Origin: Bacteriovorax stolpii
GTDB taxonomy: Bacteria; Bdellovibrionota; Bacteriovoracia; Bacteriovoracales; Bacteriovoracaceae
Reading direction: 5' to 3'
Length of the DNA stretch: 64,000 nt
Assembly: GCA_945883845.1 (NCBI GenBank)
Contig: CAMCYI010000001.1
Location: forward strand, 124,001-188,000
Of the stretch, positions 25,876-35,448 are shown in pieces. Numbering within the stretch: the first letter of the stretch is position 1; each line of letters opens with the position of its first letter. The position numbers were made by a program, and so were the translations under genes. The notes under the pieces are model-generated. The model was not told the origin of the DNA and searched no databases. It saw only the letters and a list, made by a program, of their open reading frames with translations.

Positions 25876-27588
25876 CTAGTGTAAATGTCGTAGGAAATCC
25901 TGATATTTAGGGATGCGCCGTAGAGAATCATGAGTGCCCTTCGCTACCACAGCACCCTGGTCAAGAAGAAGAAGTTGGTCCGATTTCAAAATGGTCTCGA
26001 GTCGATGAGTAACGATAATTGTCATGGAGCGTGACTGAAAAAATTTAATCAAGTCACGCAGGGCCGATTCAAGTTCAGAATCAAGTCCGCTGGAAATCTC
26101 ATCCATCAGGATAATGGGCTTTTTCAAAAACAAAGCGCGCAGGCCCGAAAGAAGTTGCTTCTGTCCCATGGAAAGTTCCTTGGGGTCTATCCGGTCTTCT
26201 GCTTTCTTTTCCCATTTTTCGAGATACGGAATTGAATTCTGAGCGAGTTTCCAGAATTCTTCAAAACCTGAATCAGTACCCAATGTTATGTTGAACTTCA
26301 TCGTTTCAGAGAATACGTGAGAGTCCTGAGAAATCAGACTGACATAAGATGAGAACTGTCTGAGCTCTTTTTCCTGGGAAGGGTCGATAACCTGTTCATC
26401 GATCGAAATAAGACCCTTAAATCCGTGATACTGGCCTGAAAGTAATTTTAATAAAGTGGATTTTCCACAACCCGACTCACCGAGAATTCCGAAAATCTGA
26501 CCGCGCTTAAGATCAAAGTCGATATCGTGAAGACGAAAACCTTCATCGTATTGAAACTCGCCGAGTTTAAAATTCAACTGTTCAACATTCAGATTCACAT
26601 AATCGAGACGTTCAAATTTTTCCTGATCAAAACTTTCATTAAAATGATGAAGACGCTCAATTCCTGTTTTCGCTCTCTGAATAACAGAAATTTTGGATGC
26701 CACGTCTTTGATCGGTGTAATGGATTTCTGGATCAGATCAATCAAGGCAGCAAGAATGGCAATTTCAACAATCTTGGAATACGGAACAATTACCATCACG
26801 AGAGCGATGAGGATGGGATAGAGAGATTCTGCAGCTGAATAGTATCCGGCATCCCAGATATTGGCCTTCAGTTGCTTATCAAGAAACTCTTCAAAAATTT
26901 TTTCACCACGACGGGAAGCGTACTTTTCATTCGGAGAAAAGAACAATTCTCTTAACCCTGAAGTAAGATCAGTCACGAGACGGGCCATGGAACTCGTTAC
27001 GCGGCGGACATCCATAAAGATCACCGCCATCACTTTACTCCCCTTAACAAGAAGGAGGCAGGCGATAACTTCAGCTATAAAAAGAGCAATACCAGTGGTC
27101 GAGTTGAGCTGCAGGAAGCTGATGAGACAGGAGAAAATAAAAATGATGTCGATAAAAATGCTGAAGCTTCCGGAAGACACAATCTCACGGACGGCATCTG
27201 TATCGTTCATGAGTCGTGCGAGTACTTCCCCCAGAGGATAGTCATCGGTTTTCTTCGTTACTGTTTTCTTAAATGGAGCTTTCAACCACAAAGAAAAACT
27301 CTTCTTACGAATATCGGTCAACAAATGCTGAATGTATCGGTGAGTTGCGAGCTGAAAGAAGAATCGATTCGCGTATTCAATGACGAAGAGACCGACCAGC
27401 AGACGGAACTGATGATTGTAAGCAGTTTCACTACCAAGAGCTTCGTAAAATTTAGTGATGAAACGAGGCGTGTAATATCCTGTCACAGCGGACACAGCGA
27501 GATTGATCAAAATGAAAACGACGAGGAGGGCCTCTGACTTAAGCCAGAGGTAGGTCCACCATCTGTTGTTTGAAGAACTGACTGACAT
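25876..27588 (-). CDS. ABC exporter half-transporter (intact ATPase site half)
   Basis: 570 residues: six-helix exporter membrane domain (about 1-320) and an ATPase domain. Walker A is GILGESGCGKSTLL, the signature is LSMGQKQLL (degenerate LSGGQ), and Walker B with catalytic Glu is PIILMDEISSGLD; the switch His is in VTHRLE. It overlaps the upstream half-transporter gene by 50 bases. The two halves probably form a heterodimer like TM287/288 or BmrCD. Substrate unknown. Confidence 0.88.
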   Translation of the reverse strand: MSVSSSNNRWWTYLWLKSEALLVVFILINLAVSAVTGYYTPRFITKFYEALGSETAYNHQFRLLVGLFVIEYANRFFFQLATHRYIQHLLTDIRKKSFSLWLKAPFKKTVTKKTDDYPLGEVLARLMNDTDAVREIVSSGSFSIFIDIIFIFSCLISFLQLNSTTGIALFIAEVIACLLLVKGSKVMAVIFMDVRRVTSSMARLVTDLTSGLRELFFSPNEKYASRRGEKIFEEFLDKQLKANIWDAGYYSAAESLYPILIALVMVIVPYSKIVEIAILAALIDLIQKSITPIKDVASKISVIQRAKTGIERLHHFNESFDQEKFERLDYVNLNVEQLNFKLGEFQYDEGFRLHDIDFDLKRGQIFGILGESGCGKSTLLKLLSGQYHGFKGLISIDEQVIDPSQEKELRQFSSYVSLISQDSHVFSETMKFNITLGTDSGFEEFWKLAQNSIPYLEKWEKKAEDRIDPKELSMGQKQLLSGLRALFLKKPIILMDEISSGLDSELESALRDLIKFFQSRSMTIIVTHRLETILKSDQLLLLDQGAVVAKGTHDSLRRIPKYQDFLRHLH

Positions 27589-29206
27589 GCGCTTCCTTAA
27601 GCAATTGATCTATGTGCCCTTGGGCACGGATTCCGCTGGTTTGATCAACGAAGATTGCATCGTCCGACAAACGTACGGTTGTGAGACGATGGCTTGAGAT
27701 GATAAAAGTTTTTTGAGTCCATTCCTGAGTTTCTTTAAGCGCCTTAATAATTTTTCTCTCAAGGATAATATCCACTGAAGAAAATGGATCGTCCCAGATG
27801 AGCACGGGAGCATCCGACATAAGCGAGCGAACAAGAGCCACGCGCTTCATCTGGCCGCCAGAAAGTCTTTTTCCATTCTCCCCGACTTCAAGCTCAAGCA
27901 CTTCATCAAGAGATGGCGCCAGGGAATCAAGTTGAAACATTTCGATTAAGCGTTTCGCCTTAGCGCGAAGATCAGGAGTAACATTCGTACCAAGAAAAAT
28001 ATTTTCTGCGATCGTATCGTTGAAGAGATAAGGCTCTTGCTGAACCATCGATACCTTTTCACCTTTTAAGATCATGACAGTGGCAAGCTTCGAGAGGAGA
28101 TAACTTTTCCCACTCCCCGTCTCTCCGATCAGCACCGTCCAGCTGTTATCGTGAATCTTAATTTCACAATCCACGCCCCAGAATTTCAGAATGACTTTGT
28201 GATATCCCTGAGTCGGTATCATCTGAACGTTACGAAGTTCATCTTCCTGTGAGGAGGGTTTCTCAAGATCATTGTAAAGTCCCTTGACCCTTTTCCAGGC
28301 CGCATACCCCTGGGAAATGACCACCGCAACCCACGACATGAACATCACAGGTTCAAGGAAGAGATAAAGAAAGCCTGAGAAGAAAACGAGATCGGAAGTG
28401 TTCCCCCCATGCTGACGAATAAGAAGTGAAGCCCATAAGAGGGATGCTCCCAATCCGAGCTTGACGTAGGGCCCGGTGATGGCAAAGCCAATAGAAGATC
28501 GGAAAAACAAAGAAAGCTCTTCGGTCGAAAGCTTAATAAAACCCTTAATAAAATTCTCTTCTCTATGGAAGTTTTTGATCGTCTGCTTCGCCTGATAGGC
28601 TTCGATAATATATTGTTGAACTTCGCCTTTTTTATCGGCCATCAATTTAAAAAATTTCTGATTGATGAACGTCATGATCGTAAAAAGAACGACACTAGCA
28701 AAAAGAGGAATGAACGCTGGCCACAGATAGCCATCTGTCTGATTGAGCTTCGGAATGAGAACCCAGGCAGCAATCGCAAGGTTTCCTACCTGCAAGAGAC
28801 CAAACCCAATGAAGGCGCGAAGATTATTAATATCATCAAACAGAACCTGGAAAATCTGCCCCTGAGACTGATTTGCATAACGAGTGGAGGGAACTCTCTC
28901 GATCATCTCGAGCATTTCCATGCGAAGAAGTTTCTGTTGAACTCGTGCCGGATAAAAAAACAAAAGTCGTGAAAAAGTCCGGAAGATAAGAATTCCAACC
29001 GCAAGTCCCATGAAAATCCATACCGATGCTGCAGCAATGGATCCCGTGCCCATCAAAATCGTGAGCTGGCGAATGCGTTCAGGTAGTTGACTCTGAAGAA
29101 CCTGCAGGACATACAGGCAGACAAAAGCGCCGAGATAAAACCATTTGAATTCGATTGCGTGGTGAAATACCCACGGACCGAATTTACGGTGTAAACGAGT
29201 GGTCAT
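27539..29206 (-). CDS. ABC exporter half-transporter (degenerate catalytic Glu)
   Basis: 555 residues with an N-terminal exporter membrane domain and ATPase domain. Walker A is LIGETGSGKSYLL, the signature is a normal LSGGQMKRVALVRSLM, and Walker B reads PVLIWDDPFSSVD, with Asp in place of the catalytic Glu. Paired with the downstream gene (degenerate signature, intact Glu), this gives one normal and one degenerate ATP site, as in asymmetric heterodimeric exporters. First gene of the pair. Confidence 0.88.
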   Translation of the reverse strand: MTTRLHRKFGPWVFHHAIEFKWFYLGAFVCLYVLQVLQSQLPERIRQLTILMGTGSIAAASVWIFMGLAVGILIFRTFSRLLFFYPARVQQKLLRMEMLEMIERVPSTRYANQSQGQIFQVLFDDINNLRAFIGFGLLQVGNLAIAAWVLIPKLNQTDGYLWPAFIPLFASVVLFTIMTFINQKFFKLMADKKGEVQQYIIEAYQAKQTIKNFHREENFIKGFIKLSTEELSLFFRSSIGFAITGPYVKLGLGASLLWASLLIRQHGGNTSDLVFFSGFLYLFLEPVMFMSWVAVVISQGYAAWKRVKGLYNDLEKPSSQEDELRNVQMIPTQGYHKVILKFWGVDCEIKIHDNSWTVLIGETGSGKSYLLSKLATVMILKGEKVSMVQQEPYLFNDTIAENIFLGTNVTPDLRAKAKRLIEMFQLDSLAPSLDEVLELEVGENGKRLSGGQMKRVALVRSLMSDAPVLIWDDPFSSVDIILERKIIKALKETQEWTQKTFIISSHRLTTVRLSDDAIFVDQTSGIRAQGHIDQLLKEAHVSQFFKQQMVDLPLA

Positions 29207-29224
29207 AGGGCCTGGAGAAAAAAA

Positions 29225-29677
29225 TTAATAACAGGTCAGAACATCATCAAAGGCCATCCGAACGATAGTGCCTTTGCTTTCCTGAACGATCGTTCTGCCA
29301 ACCTTGCGAATCGTGCTCGCATGATTCACGTAGGGTTCCCCGTCAGCAAGAATCGTCGTCTGAACTTTCATCGTATTCAGGAAACAAGATGCCGTCGTCA
29401 CAGATTCAAATTTTACGCCGGTTTCAGAAACCCAAGATTTAGCTATTGGTTTTCCAGTAATCTGATATCTCGTTACTTCACGTTCGTTCTGACCGTCAGG
29501 AAGAGTATCAAACTTAATGAACTTAACTCCTTCGTTCATCGTTTCAGTGACGACGAGGTTTGTTGATTCGATCAGAATATTTTTTTTAGTGCGACAAACA
29601 GAGTATTCACCAACGAGGTTGGGACATGCCATGGAACTGAAAGAAGAAAAACATAGGATCAGACTTAAATATTTCAT
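29225..29677 (-). CDS. Small exported protein
   Basis: 150 residues, signal peptide ending SSMACPN. Beta-rich mature chain with Cys in SVCRTKK, ASCFLN and the C-terminal LTCY. Looks like a small periplasmic beta-barrel or lipocalin-like fold, but no family is recognised. Same direction as the ABC genes, 18 bases upstream of the first; co-transcription is possible. Confidence 0.6.
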   Translation of the reverse strand: MKYLSLILCFSSFSSMACPNLVGEYSVCRTKKNILIESTNLVVTETMNEGVKFIKFDTLPDGQNEREVTRYQITGKPIAKSWVSETGVKFESVTTASCFLNTMKVQTTILADGEPYVNHASTIRKVGRTIVQESKGTIVRMAFDDVLTCY

Positions 29678-29821
29678 AGGTACCCCAAAGAATATTGTGT
29701 GTGCCTATGAACTTTAGAAAAACCGTCTCTTCCGGGCAATAGATAAGTTAAAAACAAGCAGAATGCCGCAGGGCAAACGTGTAGACAAAGCAGGCCCGAG
29801 TCTCTTAGGATATCTCTTCAT

Positions 29822-29898
29822 GCGCCCATAGCTCAGTTGGTTAGAGTATTACCTTGACATGGTAGGGGTCACAAGTTCGAATCTTGTTGGGCGCACCA
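29822..29898 (+). tRNA. tRNA-Val (anticodon GAC)
   Basis: 77 bases. Acceptor GCGCCCA pairs with TGGGCGC, CCA is encoded, D-arm GCTCAGTTGGTTAGAGT, anticodon loop TTGACAT in a TACC/GGTA stem, and T-loop TTCGAAT. It matches the common bacterial tRNA-Val(GAC). Confidence 0.96.
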
Positions 29899-29911
29899 TC
29901 TTTCGAAGAAA

Positions 29912-29934
29912 GAGGCCAGCCTGAAGCTGACCTC
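29912..29934. terminator. Hairpin between tRNA-Val and convergent lipoprotein gene
   Basis: GAGGCCAGC and GCTGACCTC pair with one mismatch around CTGAA. A T-rich run follows on the minus strand. It serves the lipoprotein gene ending at 29950 and may also stop tRNA transcription. Confidence 0.55.
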
Positions 29935-29949
29935 CCGTTAAATCAAAAC

Positions 29950-30588
29950 TTATTTATTTTCAGAAGCTACTTTGCGGCCTTTCACATCTTCAAGTTCGTT
30001 GATCAGTTCGAAACTGTTGTTCACCATCAATTGAGTTGAAGCACCCCAGTTACCAAAAATTCCTTTCTTGTCCTGAATCTTAGTGATCCATTTCCAAGTC
30101 AGGTTTTGAGAGTCAAAAAGACCAATATGAACATTCACCGGAGTCTTACTATCATATGATTCCTGAGAACCATCGATGATCGCCAGAGCAAAGTGGTAAC
30201 CACCAAACTGCTTAGTCACAGTTGCAAGGAAGTCTCTGACTTTCGGGTCTTTGTGAAGTTGCTCTAGTTTTGAAACGTCATCGAGAGAGCCAATAAATTT
30301 GCCGTAAGTGTCTTTCCCCAATTGCTCCATGAGTTTGAAAACTACCGGACCGCCTGGAACAACATTTTCTTTGCCGTAGAGCTCTGCCCATTTGCCTGTG
30401 AAGCTAACTTCAGCACGTTTAGCAATGTCGTCCTGAACACCAGCGAAATTTGTTACAGGAAAGACCACGAGCTTCTCAACAGGTCTCTGAATATCAGGAC
30501 GTGTGTAAGCAGTGTGCGGCTTTGGACCCAACATAGAACAAGACACTGACGTCAGGATGAGCCCGAGAGCGAGTAGTGAACATTTCAA
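29950..30588 (-). CDS. Lipoprotein of unknown function
   Basis: A 212-residue lipoprotein (lipobox SVSC near residue 17). The mature region begins with a Pro-rich linker, then an alpha/beta domain with VEKLVVFPVTNFAG, FALAIIDGSQES and VHIGLFDSQNLTW. The pattern VVFPVTNF...A.RAE..F recalls CsgG/TolB-N-like proteins that take part in outer-membrane assembly, but the match is weak. Confidence 0.6.
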   Translation of the reverse strand: MKCSLLALGLILTSVSCSMLGPKPHTAYTRPDIQRPVEKLVVFPVTNFAGVQDDIAKRAEVSFTGKWAELYGKENVVPGGPVVFKLMEQLGKDTYGKFIGSLDDVSKLEQLHKDPKVRDFLATVTKQFGGYHFALAIIDGSQESYDSKTPVNVHIGLFDSQNLTWKWITKIQDKKGIFGNWGASTQLMVNNSFELINELEDVKGRKVASENK

Positions 30589-30678
30589 AATTACCTCCGT
30601 GTTTATTAAGACTTCATTTTACGAAGTTCCTTAACAGGTCATAGCTGGTAATTTTTACTCAACTCAATGCGTGCTTAA

Positions 30679-31218
30679 TTAAAGCTGATGACTCTGAAGT
30701 TCTGAAGCGAAACTTTGTTCACCGGCCTGGATGGTGATTGTACCGTCATCAAATAAAAGCGACCAACGGTTATCTCTTTTTAAAACCGTAGCAAGTTGAT
30801 CGAGAAACTCTGCACTGATCGAAAAAAGTTCAATCTCTTCGCCACGATGAATTTTCTCCGATCGAAGTTCTGACAGCATGTTGCCTGGATTTTTATAAGT
30901 ATATACTTTCGCTTTTTTCGCTGTCTTCATCACCTTGTGCATCCGACGGGCACTTGGGCTGCCGATTTCGATAATAAGTTGATAACCGCCATAAGCGTCA
31001 GCAACGTTAATCGGAGCTGCGTCTGGATCGTGAAGACCTGTGGCAGAAAACTCAAGGCCTTCCTGAGCATTAAGGGCGAAGGCAAGAATGCGGGTAAGCA
31101 GATAAGGCATTGCTTCGGAGGGATGCTGGGCCACGCGCAGATCCAGTGACTCGTAAACAGAGCGCTGGACGTCAGCAAGTTCAATGTGAAAACGATAAAG
31201 TGTAGCTGTATTTGCCAT
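30679..31218 (-). CDS. YaeQ-family protein
   Basis: 179 residues from the ATG at 31218; the open frame extends further upstream but the family begins MANTATLYRFHIELADVQR. Also recognisable are RVAQHPSEAMPYLLTRILAFAL and QLIIEIGSPSARRMHKV. YaeQ has a PD-(D/E)XK-like fold and no firmly established function; in enteric bacteria it was once linked to RfaH-type antitermination. Divergent from the polysaccharide deacetylase, 55 bases apart. Confidence 0.9.
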   Translation of the reverse strand: MANTATLYRFHIELADVQRSVYESLDLRVAQHPSEAMPYLLTRILAFALNAQEGLEFSATGLHDPDAAPINVADAYGGYQLIIEIGSPSARRMHKVMKTAKKAKVYTYKNPGNMLSELRSEKIHRGEEIELFSISAEFLDQLATVLKRDNRWSLLFDDGTITIQAGEQSFASELQSHQL

Positions 31219-31273
31219 TTTTTCCCTGTTGCTCAATCTTGCACACGTCGAGGGAAAAGCATAGCATGGTGAA

Positions 31274-32176
31274 ATGAAATCCATCATTTTTCCGGTAATT
31301 ATGCTTATGAGTTTAGCCGCTTCAGCGACAGAAATCAGCTTCACCATTGACGACCCCGGTGTTCAGCAGACATCACGCATGAAGCATCCCGAGGTGGCCA
31401 CCAAGATTCTTGAGGCGCTAAAAGCTCATGATGTGAAAGCGATTCTATTTGTTTGTGGGATGCGCGTCGATCAAGCTGAAGGGAAAGATATTCTTTCCCA
31501 ATGGAATGAAGCAGGACATATTCTGGCCAATCACACCTACTCCCATAAAAATTTCAATAATCCGCAAATGTCGGTGGAAGATTTTGTCCAGGATATGGTG
31601 AAGAACGAAAACCACATCACTAGCTTTTCGCATTTCAAAAAGATTCTTCGGTTTCCGATGCTGAAAGAAGGTAATTCTGTTGAGAAGAGAGATGGCATCC
31701 GCAAGGTGATGAAAGATCGCGGCTACTCTCAAGGTCACGTAACGATAGATGCTTCTGACTGGTACATCAGTGACAGATTCGTGAACAAACTCAACAAGGG
31801 CGAAAAAGTAGATTTTGAAGCCTACAAAAAATATTTTTTAGACCATATTTGGGATCGCGCTCAGTACTACAACCGTCTTTCTCATAAAGTTCTGGGCCGC
31901 GAAGTCGCTCATAACCTCCTCCTTCATCACAATCCTTTGAATGCTTATTTCCTTTCTGACCTGATCAGCATGTTCAAGAAGAAAGGCTGGAAAGTCATCG
32001 ACGCCGATAATGCCTTTCTTGATCCTGCATACAAGCTTGAGCCTAAGATACTCCCTGCCGGCGAATCCTTGCTTTGGGGGCTCGCTAAACAATCCGGTAA
32101 ATTTGAGTCTGAACTCCGTTATCCCGGTGAAGACGGCGAGTATCAGAAAGAAGAAATGGATCGTTTAGGTCTCTAA
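31274..32176 (+). CDS. Exported polysaccharide deacetylase
   Basis: 300 residues with a signal peptide (MKSIIFPVIMLMSLAASA). NodB-homology motifs: SFTIDDPG with the metal and catalytic Asp, FVCGMRVDQ, and HTYSHKNF with metal-binding His. A probable zinc-dependent deacetylase acting on peptidoglycan or another amino-sugar polymer in the periplasm. Predatory relatives use such enzymes on prey wall; no evidence here distinguishes self from prey use. Confidence 0.85.
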   Translation: MKSIIFPVIMLMSLAASATEISFTIDDPGVQQTSRMKHPEVATKILEALKAHDVKAILFVCGMRVDQAEGKDILSQWNEAGHILANHTYSHKNFNNPQMSVEDFVQDMVKNENHITSFSHFKKILRFPMLKEGNSVEKRDGIRKVMKDRGYSQGHVTIDASDWYISDRFVNKLNKGEKVDFEAYKKYFLDHIWDRAQYYNRLSHKVLGREVAHNLLLHHNPLNAYFLSDLISMFKKKGWKVIDADNAFLDPAYKLEPKILPAGESLLWGLAKQSGKFESELRYPGEDGEYQKEEMDRLGL

Positions 32177-32298
32177 GAACCTGAAATATCACAAGCATCT
32201 CTCCCCCTTTTACAGTTTTTCAAATACTGTCACCCTGTCTCATAGATTCCCATGCGTGCTCCTGTTAAATATGACGAAAAGCTTTAGCTGGAGGATGT

Positions 32299-34593
32299 AT
32301 GTCACTCGTTTCATTTTTAACTTTTTTGTTAGTCTCATTATCTGTGTGTGCCGAAACAATTAAGTTGAGTCCAGAGAACCTCGAAGTTGATCTCAACGAT
32401 GCCATTGAAAATTCCCGTGGAGATACGACCATCATCCTGCCCGCTGGAAAATTTTTCTTTTCCAACGAACTTTTTGTGAACAAACCCAAAATAACGTTAA
32501 AAGGTCAGGGCCCGTCACAAACAATTCTTTCATTCCAGAATCAGAAAGCTGGTCCTCAGGGTGTGATCGCGACGAAAGATCAGGTCACTTTTGAGAGTCT
32601 GGCGATTGAAGACACAGCTGGAAATGCCGTGAAAGTAATCGGTGCAGACCAGGTGACATTCCGGAATGTGCGGGTGGAATGGACTCATGGACCATCTCAG
32701 AAAAACGGTGCTTACGGACTCTACCCTGTTCTGTGCAAAAATGTTTTGATTGAGAACAGTGAAGTGATCGGTGCTTCGGACGCCGGAATCTATGTTGGTC
32801 AGTCGAGATACATTGTGATTCGAAATAATAAGGCCCACGGAAATGTCGCTGGTATTGAGATTGAAAACTCAAGTCAGGCCGATGTGTATGGAAACTTCGT
32901 TGAGAAAAACACAGCGGGGATTCTCGTTTTTAACCTTCCCGACCTGGTCAAAAAAGATGGAAGAGGAACTCGTGTCTTCAGCAACACAATCATCAAAAAT
33001 AATCAGGATAACTTTTCTACGAAAGGAAGCATCATCAACATGGTTCCTAAAGGACTTGGCATATTTATTATTGCTGCCCAGGAAACAGAAATCTTCAATA
33101 ACAAGATAACTAAGCACGGCCTGAGTGCCATCGCTGTTTCCAACTATGCCGTCAGTGAGCGCAAAGTTCATGACACTACATTCGATCCGATGCCGAAAGG
33201 GATTTTTATCTACGACAATCATTTTGAGTCTGATGATTATGGGTTTTTCGACGGCAGCCGCATTAACTTCATCATAAAACTTCTCTCTGGATTAAGTCCC
33301 AAGGATATTATTTACGACGGCATTGATGACGGCACTTACGTTGGACAAAAACCTGAAGCACGCAACAGAATCTGCATCGGTAAAAACACGACGATCAACG
33401 GGGCCGTTCGTTTTGCAAATCTTCACCTTGATCACAATCAGCCTCACAGACCATATCCAGGCGGTCCTGCTTCGAGAAGCCTTCGTGAGTACGATTGCAG
33501 TCATCCCCTTCAGCCAGTTGTGTTGCTTGAAAATCCTCCGGAGATCGTAAAGCTCCCGGTTGAACACACAGACGATGATGTTCGTAAGCAATGTTCGGCC
33601 AGAACTGAAGGTGTAAACTGGAATGCTGTCGATTATGATTGTCCGGAACTTTCTGACTATCATCTTTTCTTAAATCCTTCGGACCCGACAAAAAATCCGG
33701 TTGAAGGTATCAAGTATGGTCTCAGTAATCAGCTATTCACTGACTACGCTATTAAAGACCGCTTCGTTTATGTTCCTGCAGGTAAAGAAATTACCTATAT
33801 GCCAAAGTACGCCCTGGATTTCCCGGTTGGATCCATCATCTCAAAATCTTTTTCACTCCAGGAGTATGGTGGATCAGAACCAACACTGGTGGAGACAAGG
33901 CTTCTGATCAGAAGAGAGAAAGGCTGGGTTCCCCTGAATTATATCTGGAAAAATGGGAAAGCATCGCTCATGAAAGCAGGTCTCGTTAAGTCTGTTTCTA
34001 TTAATGTGAACGGGAAGAAGATGGATATTGATTATCATATCCCAAGCTTGCGCCAGTGTTCGAGCTGCCATTTCATCAACGAGAAGATGACTCCAATCGG
34101 GATGCAAGCGAAGCACCTTAATCGCGCTGACCTGATGGATTCTTCCATCAATCAGCTGAGAATGTGGGAAAAGAAAAAAATGCTGAAAGATCTTCCGGCC
34201 GATCACTCACAGGTTCCGATGCTCGTTTCATGGGATGATTCAAAAAAAGATCTCGATGCAAGGGCGAAGTCTTATCTGGAAATCAACTGCGCTCACTGCC
34301 ACAACCCTTCCGGTAACGCACGGTCGACCGGCCTCTTTCTCCAATCACATCGCGATTCAGGAAGCATTGAATATGGTGCCTGCAAAACTCCCGTTGCCGC
34401 AGGATTCGGAAGCGGCGGAAATAAGTACGACATCAGACCGGGGAAAGCGAAGGAATCGATTCTCGCTTACCGCATTTCCAACTCTCACCTTGCCGTGAAG
34501 ATGCCCCAGCTCGGCAGATCCGTCAGTCATATTGAAGGAAATAAACTGGTCTTTGACTGGATAAATCAGATGGCCGATAATGACTGTAAATGA
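32299..34593 (+). CDS. Parallel beta-helix protein fused to diheme cytochrome c domain
   Basis: 764 residues with signal peptide. Residues about 25-400 are right-handed beta-helix repeats (NVLIENSEVIGASDAGIYVG, YIVIRNNKAHGNVAGIEIEN) as in the TIGR03805 family. Residues about 440-764 match the SO2930-type diheme cytochrome family (TIGR03806), with haem motifs CSSCH at 587-591 and CAHCH at 664-668. In other bacteria these are usually two adjacent genes; here they are one open frame. The product should be periplasmic or surface exposed and electron-transferring. Function unknown. The GNAT gene overlaps its stop. Confidence 0.85.
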   Translation: MSLVSFLTFLLVSLSVCAETIKLSPENLEVDLNDAIENSRGDTTIILPAGKFFFSNELFVNKPKITLKGQGPSQTILSFQNQKAGPQGVIATKDQVTFESLAIEDTAGNAVKVIGADQVTFRNVRVEWTHGPSQKNGAYGLYPVLCKNVLIENSEVIGASDAGIYVGQSRYIVIRNNKAHGNVAGIEIENSSQADVYGNFVEKNTAGILVFNLPDLVKKDGRGTRVFSNTIIKNNQDNFSTKGSIINMVPKGLGIFIIAAQETEIFNNKITKHGLSAIAVSNYAVSERKVHDTTFDPMPKGIFIYDNHFESDDYGFFDGSRINFIIKLLSGLSPKDIIYDGIDDGTYVGQKPEARNRICIGKNTTINGAVRFANLHLDHNQPHRPYPGGPASRSLREYDCSHPLQPVVLLENPPEIVKLPVEHTDDDVRKQCSARTEGVNWNAVDYDCPELSDYHLFLNPSDPTKNPVEGIKYGLSNQLFTDYAIKDRFVYVPAGKEITYMPKYALDFPVGSIISKSFSLQEYGGSEPTLVETRLLIRREKGWVPLNYIWKNGKASLMKAGLVKSVSINVNGKKMDIDYHIPSLRQCSSCHFINEKMTPIGMQAKHLNRADLMDSSINQLRMWEKKKMLKDLPADHSQVPMLVSWDDSKKDLDARAKSYLEINCAHCHNPSGNARSTGLFLQSHRDSGSIEYGACKTPVAAGFGSGGNKYDIRPGKAKESILAYRISNSHLAVKMPQLGRSVSHIEGNKLVFDWINQMADNDCK

Positions 34594-35078
34594 AGTCATT
34601 CGAAATTCGCAGAGCAGGGCATGAAGATGCCGAAGCCATCATAGATTCACATGTACGTTCGATACGCGAGATCTGCTCGCGTGACTATACGCAACTCCAG
34701 ATCAATGCCTGGGCAGGCCGCAATTTCAAAGCACATCTATGGTGCCAGACGATGGACCGTGACCTCGTCTGGGTCGTGTGTGTCGATTCGCAGGTCAGAG
34801 GCTATGGCCATCTTGCTGTCATGAACGCAAGCGAAGGTGAAGTCATGGGCCTGTATCTCGCCCCGGAAGCACTGGGGATAGGGGCCGGTAAAAAATTATT
34901 CGATGTTGTGTTGAAAACTGCGCTGGAAAATAAACTTCAAGTTTTAAATCTTCACGCGACGAAAACCGCCAGGGGTTTTTACGAGAAACAGGGCTTTTTT
35001 CAGGTACCAGGTCTTGAATCTGTGGAAATCGGCGGAGTTGATATTCCCTGCACACCTATGTCACGCAAGTTGACTTAG
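34590..35078 (+). CDS. GNAT-family N-acetyltransferase
   Basis: 162 residues. Acetyl-CoA loop EVMGLYLAPEALGIGAGKKL near residue 85-105, followed by LNLHATKTARGFYEKQGF, the classical GNAT end. Substrate unknown. Its ATG overlaps the stop of the beta-helix cytochrome gene by 4 bases, so they are coupled. Confidence 0.85.
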   Translation: MKSFEIRRAGHEDAEAIIDSHVRSIREICSRDYTQLQINAWAGRNFKAHLWCQTMDRDLVWVVCVDSQVRGYGHLAVMNASEGEVMGLYLAPEALGIGAGKKLFDVVLKTALENKLQVLNLHATKTARGFYEKQGFFQVPGLESVEIGGVDIPCTPMSRKLT

Positions 35079-35402
35079 AAATTTCTCAATTAATGTTTTC
35101 GCTTTCTCTGAAAGAACTTTTGGATCGCGAACTTCAAATTGAAAGGCATTTTTTTTCATCGTGAGTTCAGCTTCCACAGTATTGAATGCAAGATGGCCTT
35201 CACTGAAACTACGAAGCTGTCTCTCTGCACTTTTATTCATACTCTTAAAAGTCAATTTCATGACTTCATCAGATAAGGTATTAAGAAAAATCCAATGATA
35301 TACTTTTGAAAGCGGAATATCTGGCCCAAGTCCTGTAATCTTGAGCTCAACGAGTTCACAATCTTCTGCATGGAAATAAAAAAGGCATTCATAGTTTTGC
35401 AT
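35061..35402 (-). CDS. Small hypothetical protein
   Basis: 113 residues, no signal peptide. A compact alpha/beta protein of roughly ferredoxin-like order: beta-rich start (YECLFYFHAEDCELVELKI), a helix near 45-70, and a C-terminal helix (SEKAKTLIEKFL). No family recognised. Its 3' end overlaps the convergent GNAT gene by 18 bases. Confidence 0.55.
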   Translation of the reverse strand: MQNYECLFYFHAEDCELVELKITGLGPDIPLSKVYHWIFLNTLSDEVMKLTFKSMNKSAERQLRSFSEGHLAFNTVEAELTMKKNAFQFEVRDPKVLSEKAKTLIEKFLSQLA

Positions 35403-35448
35403 TATCAGATTGTAGTCAATTGCAACGAATCAAGAATAGAATTATCTC

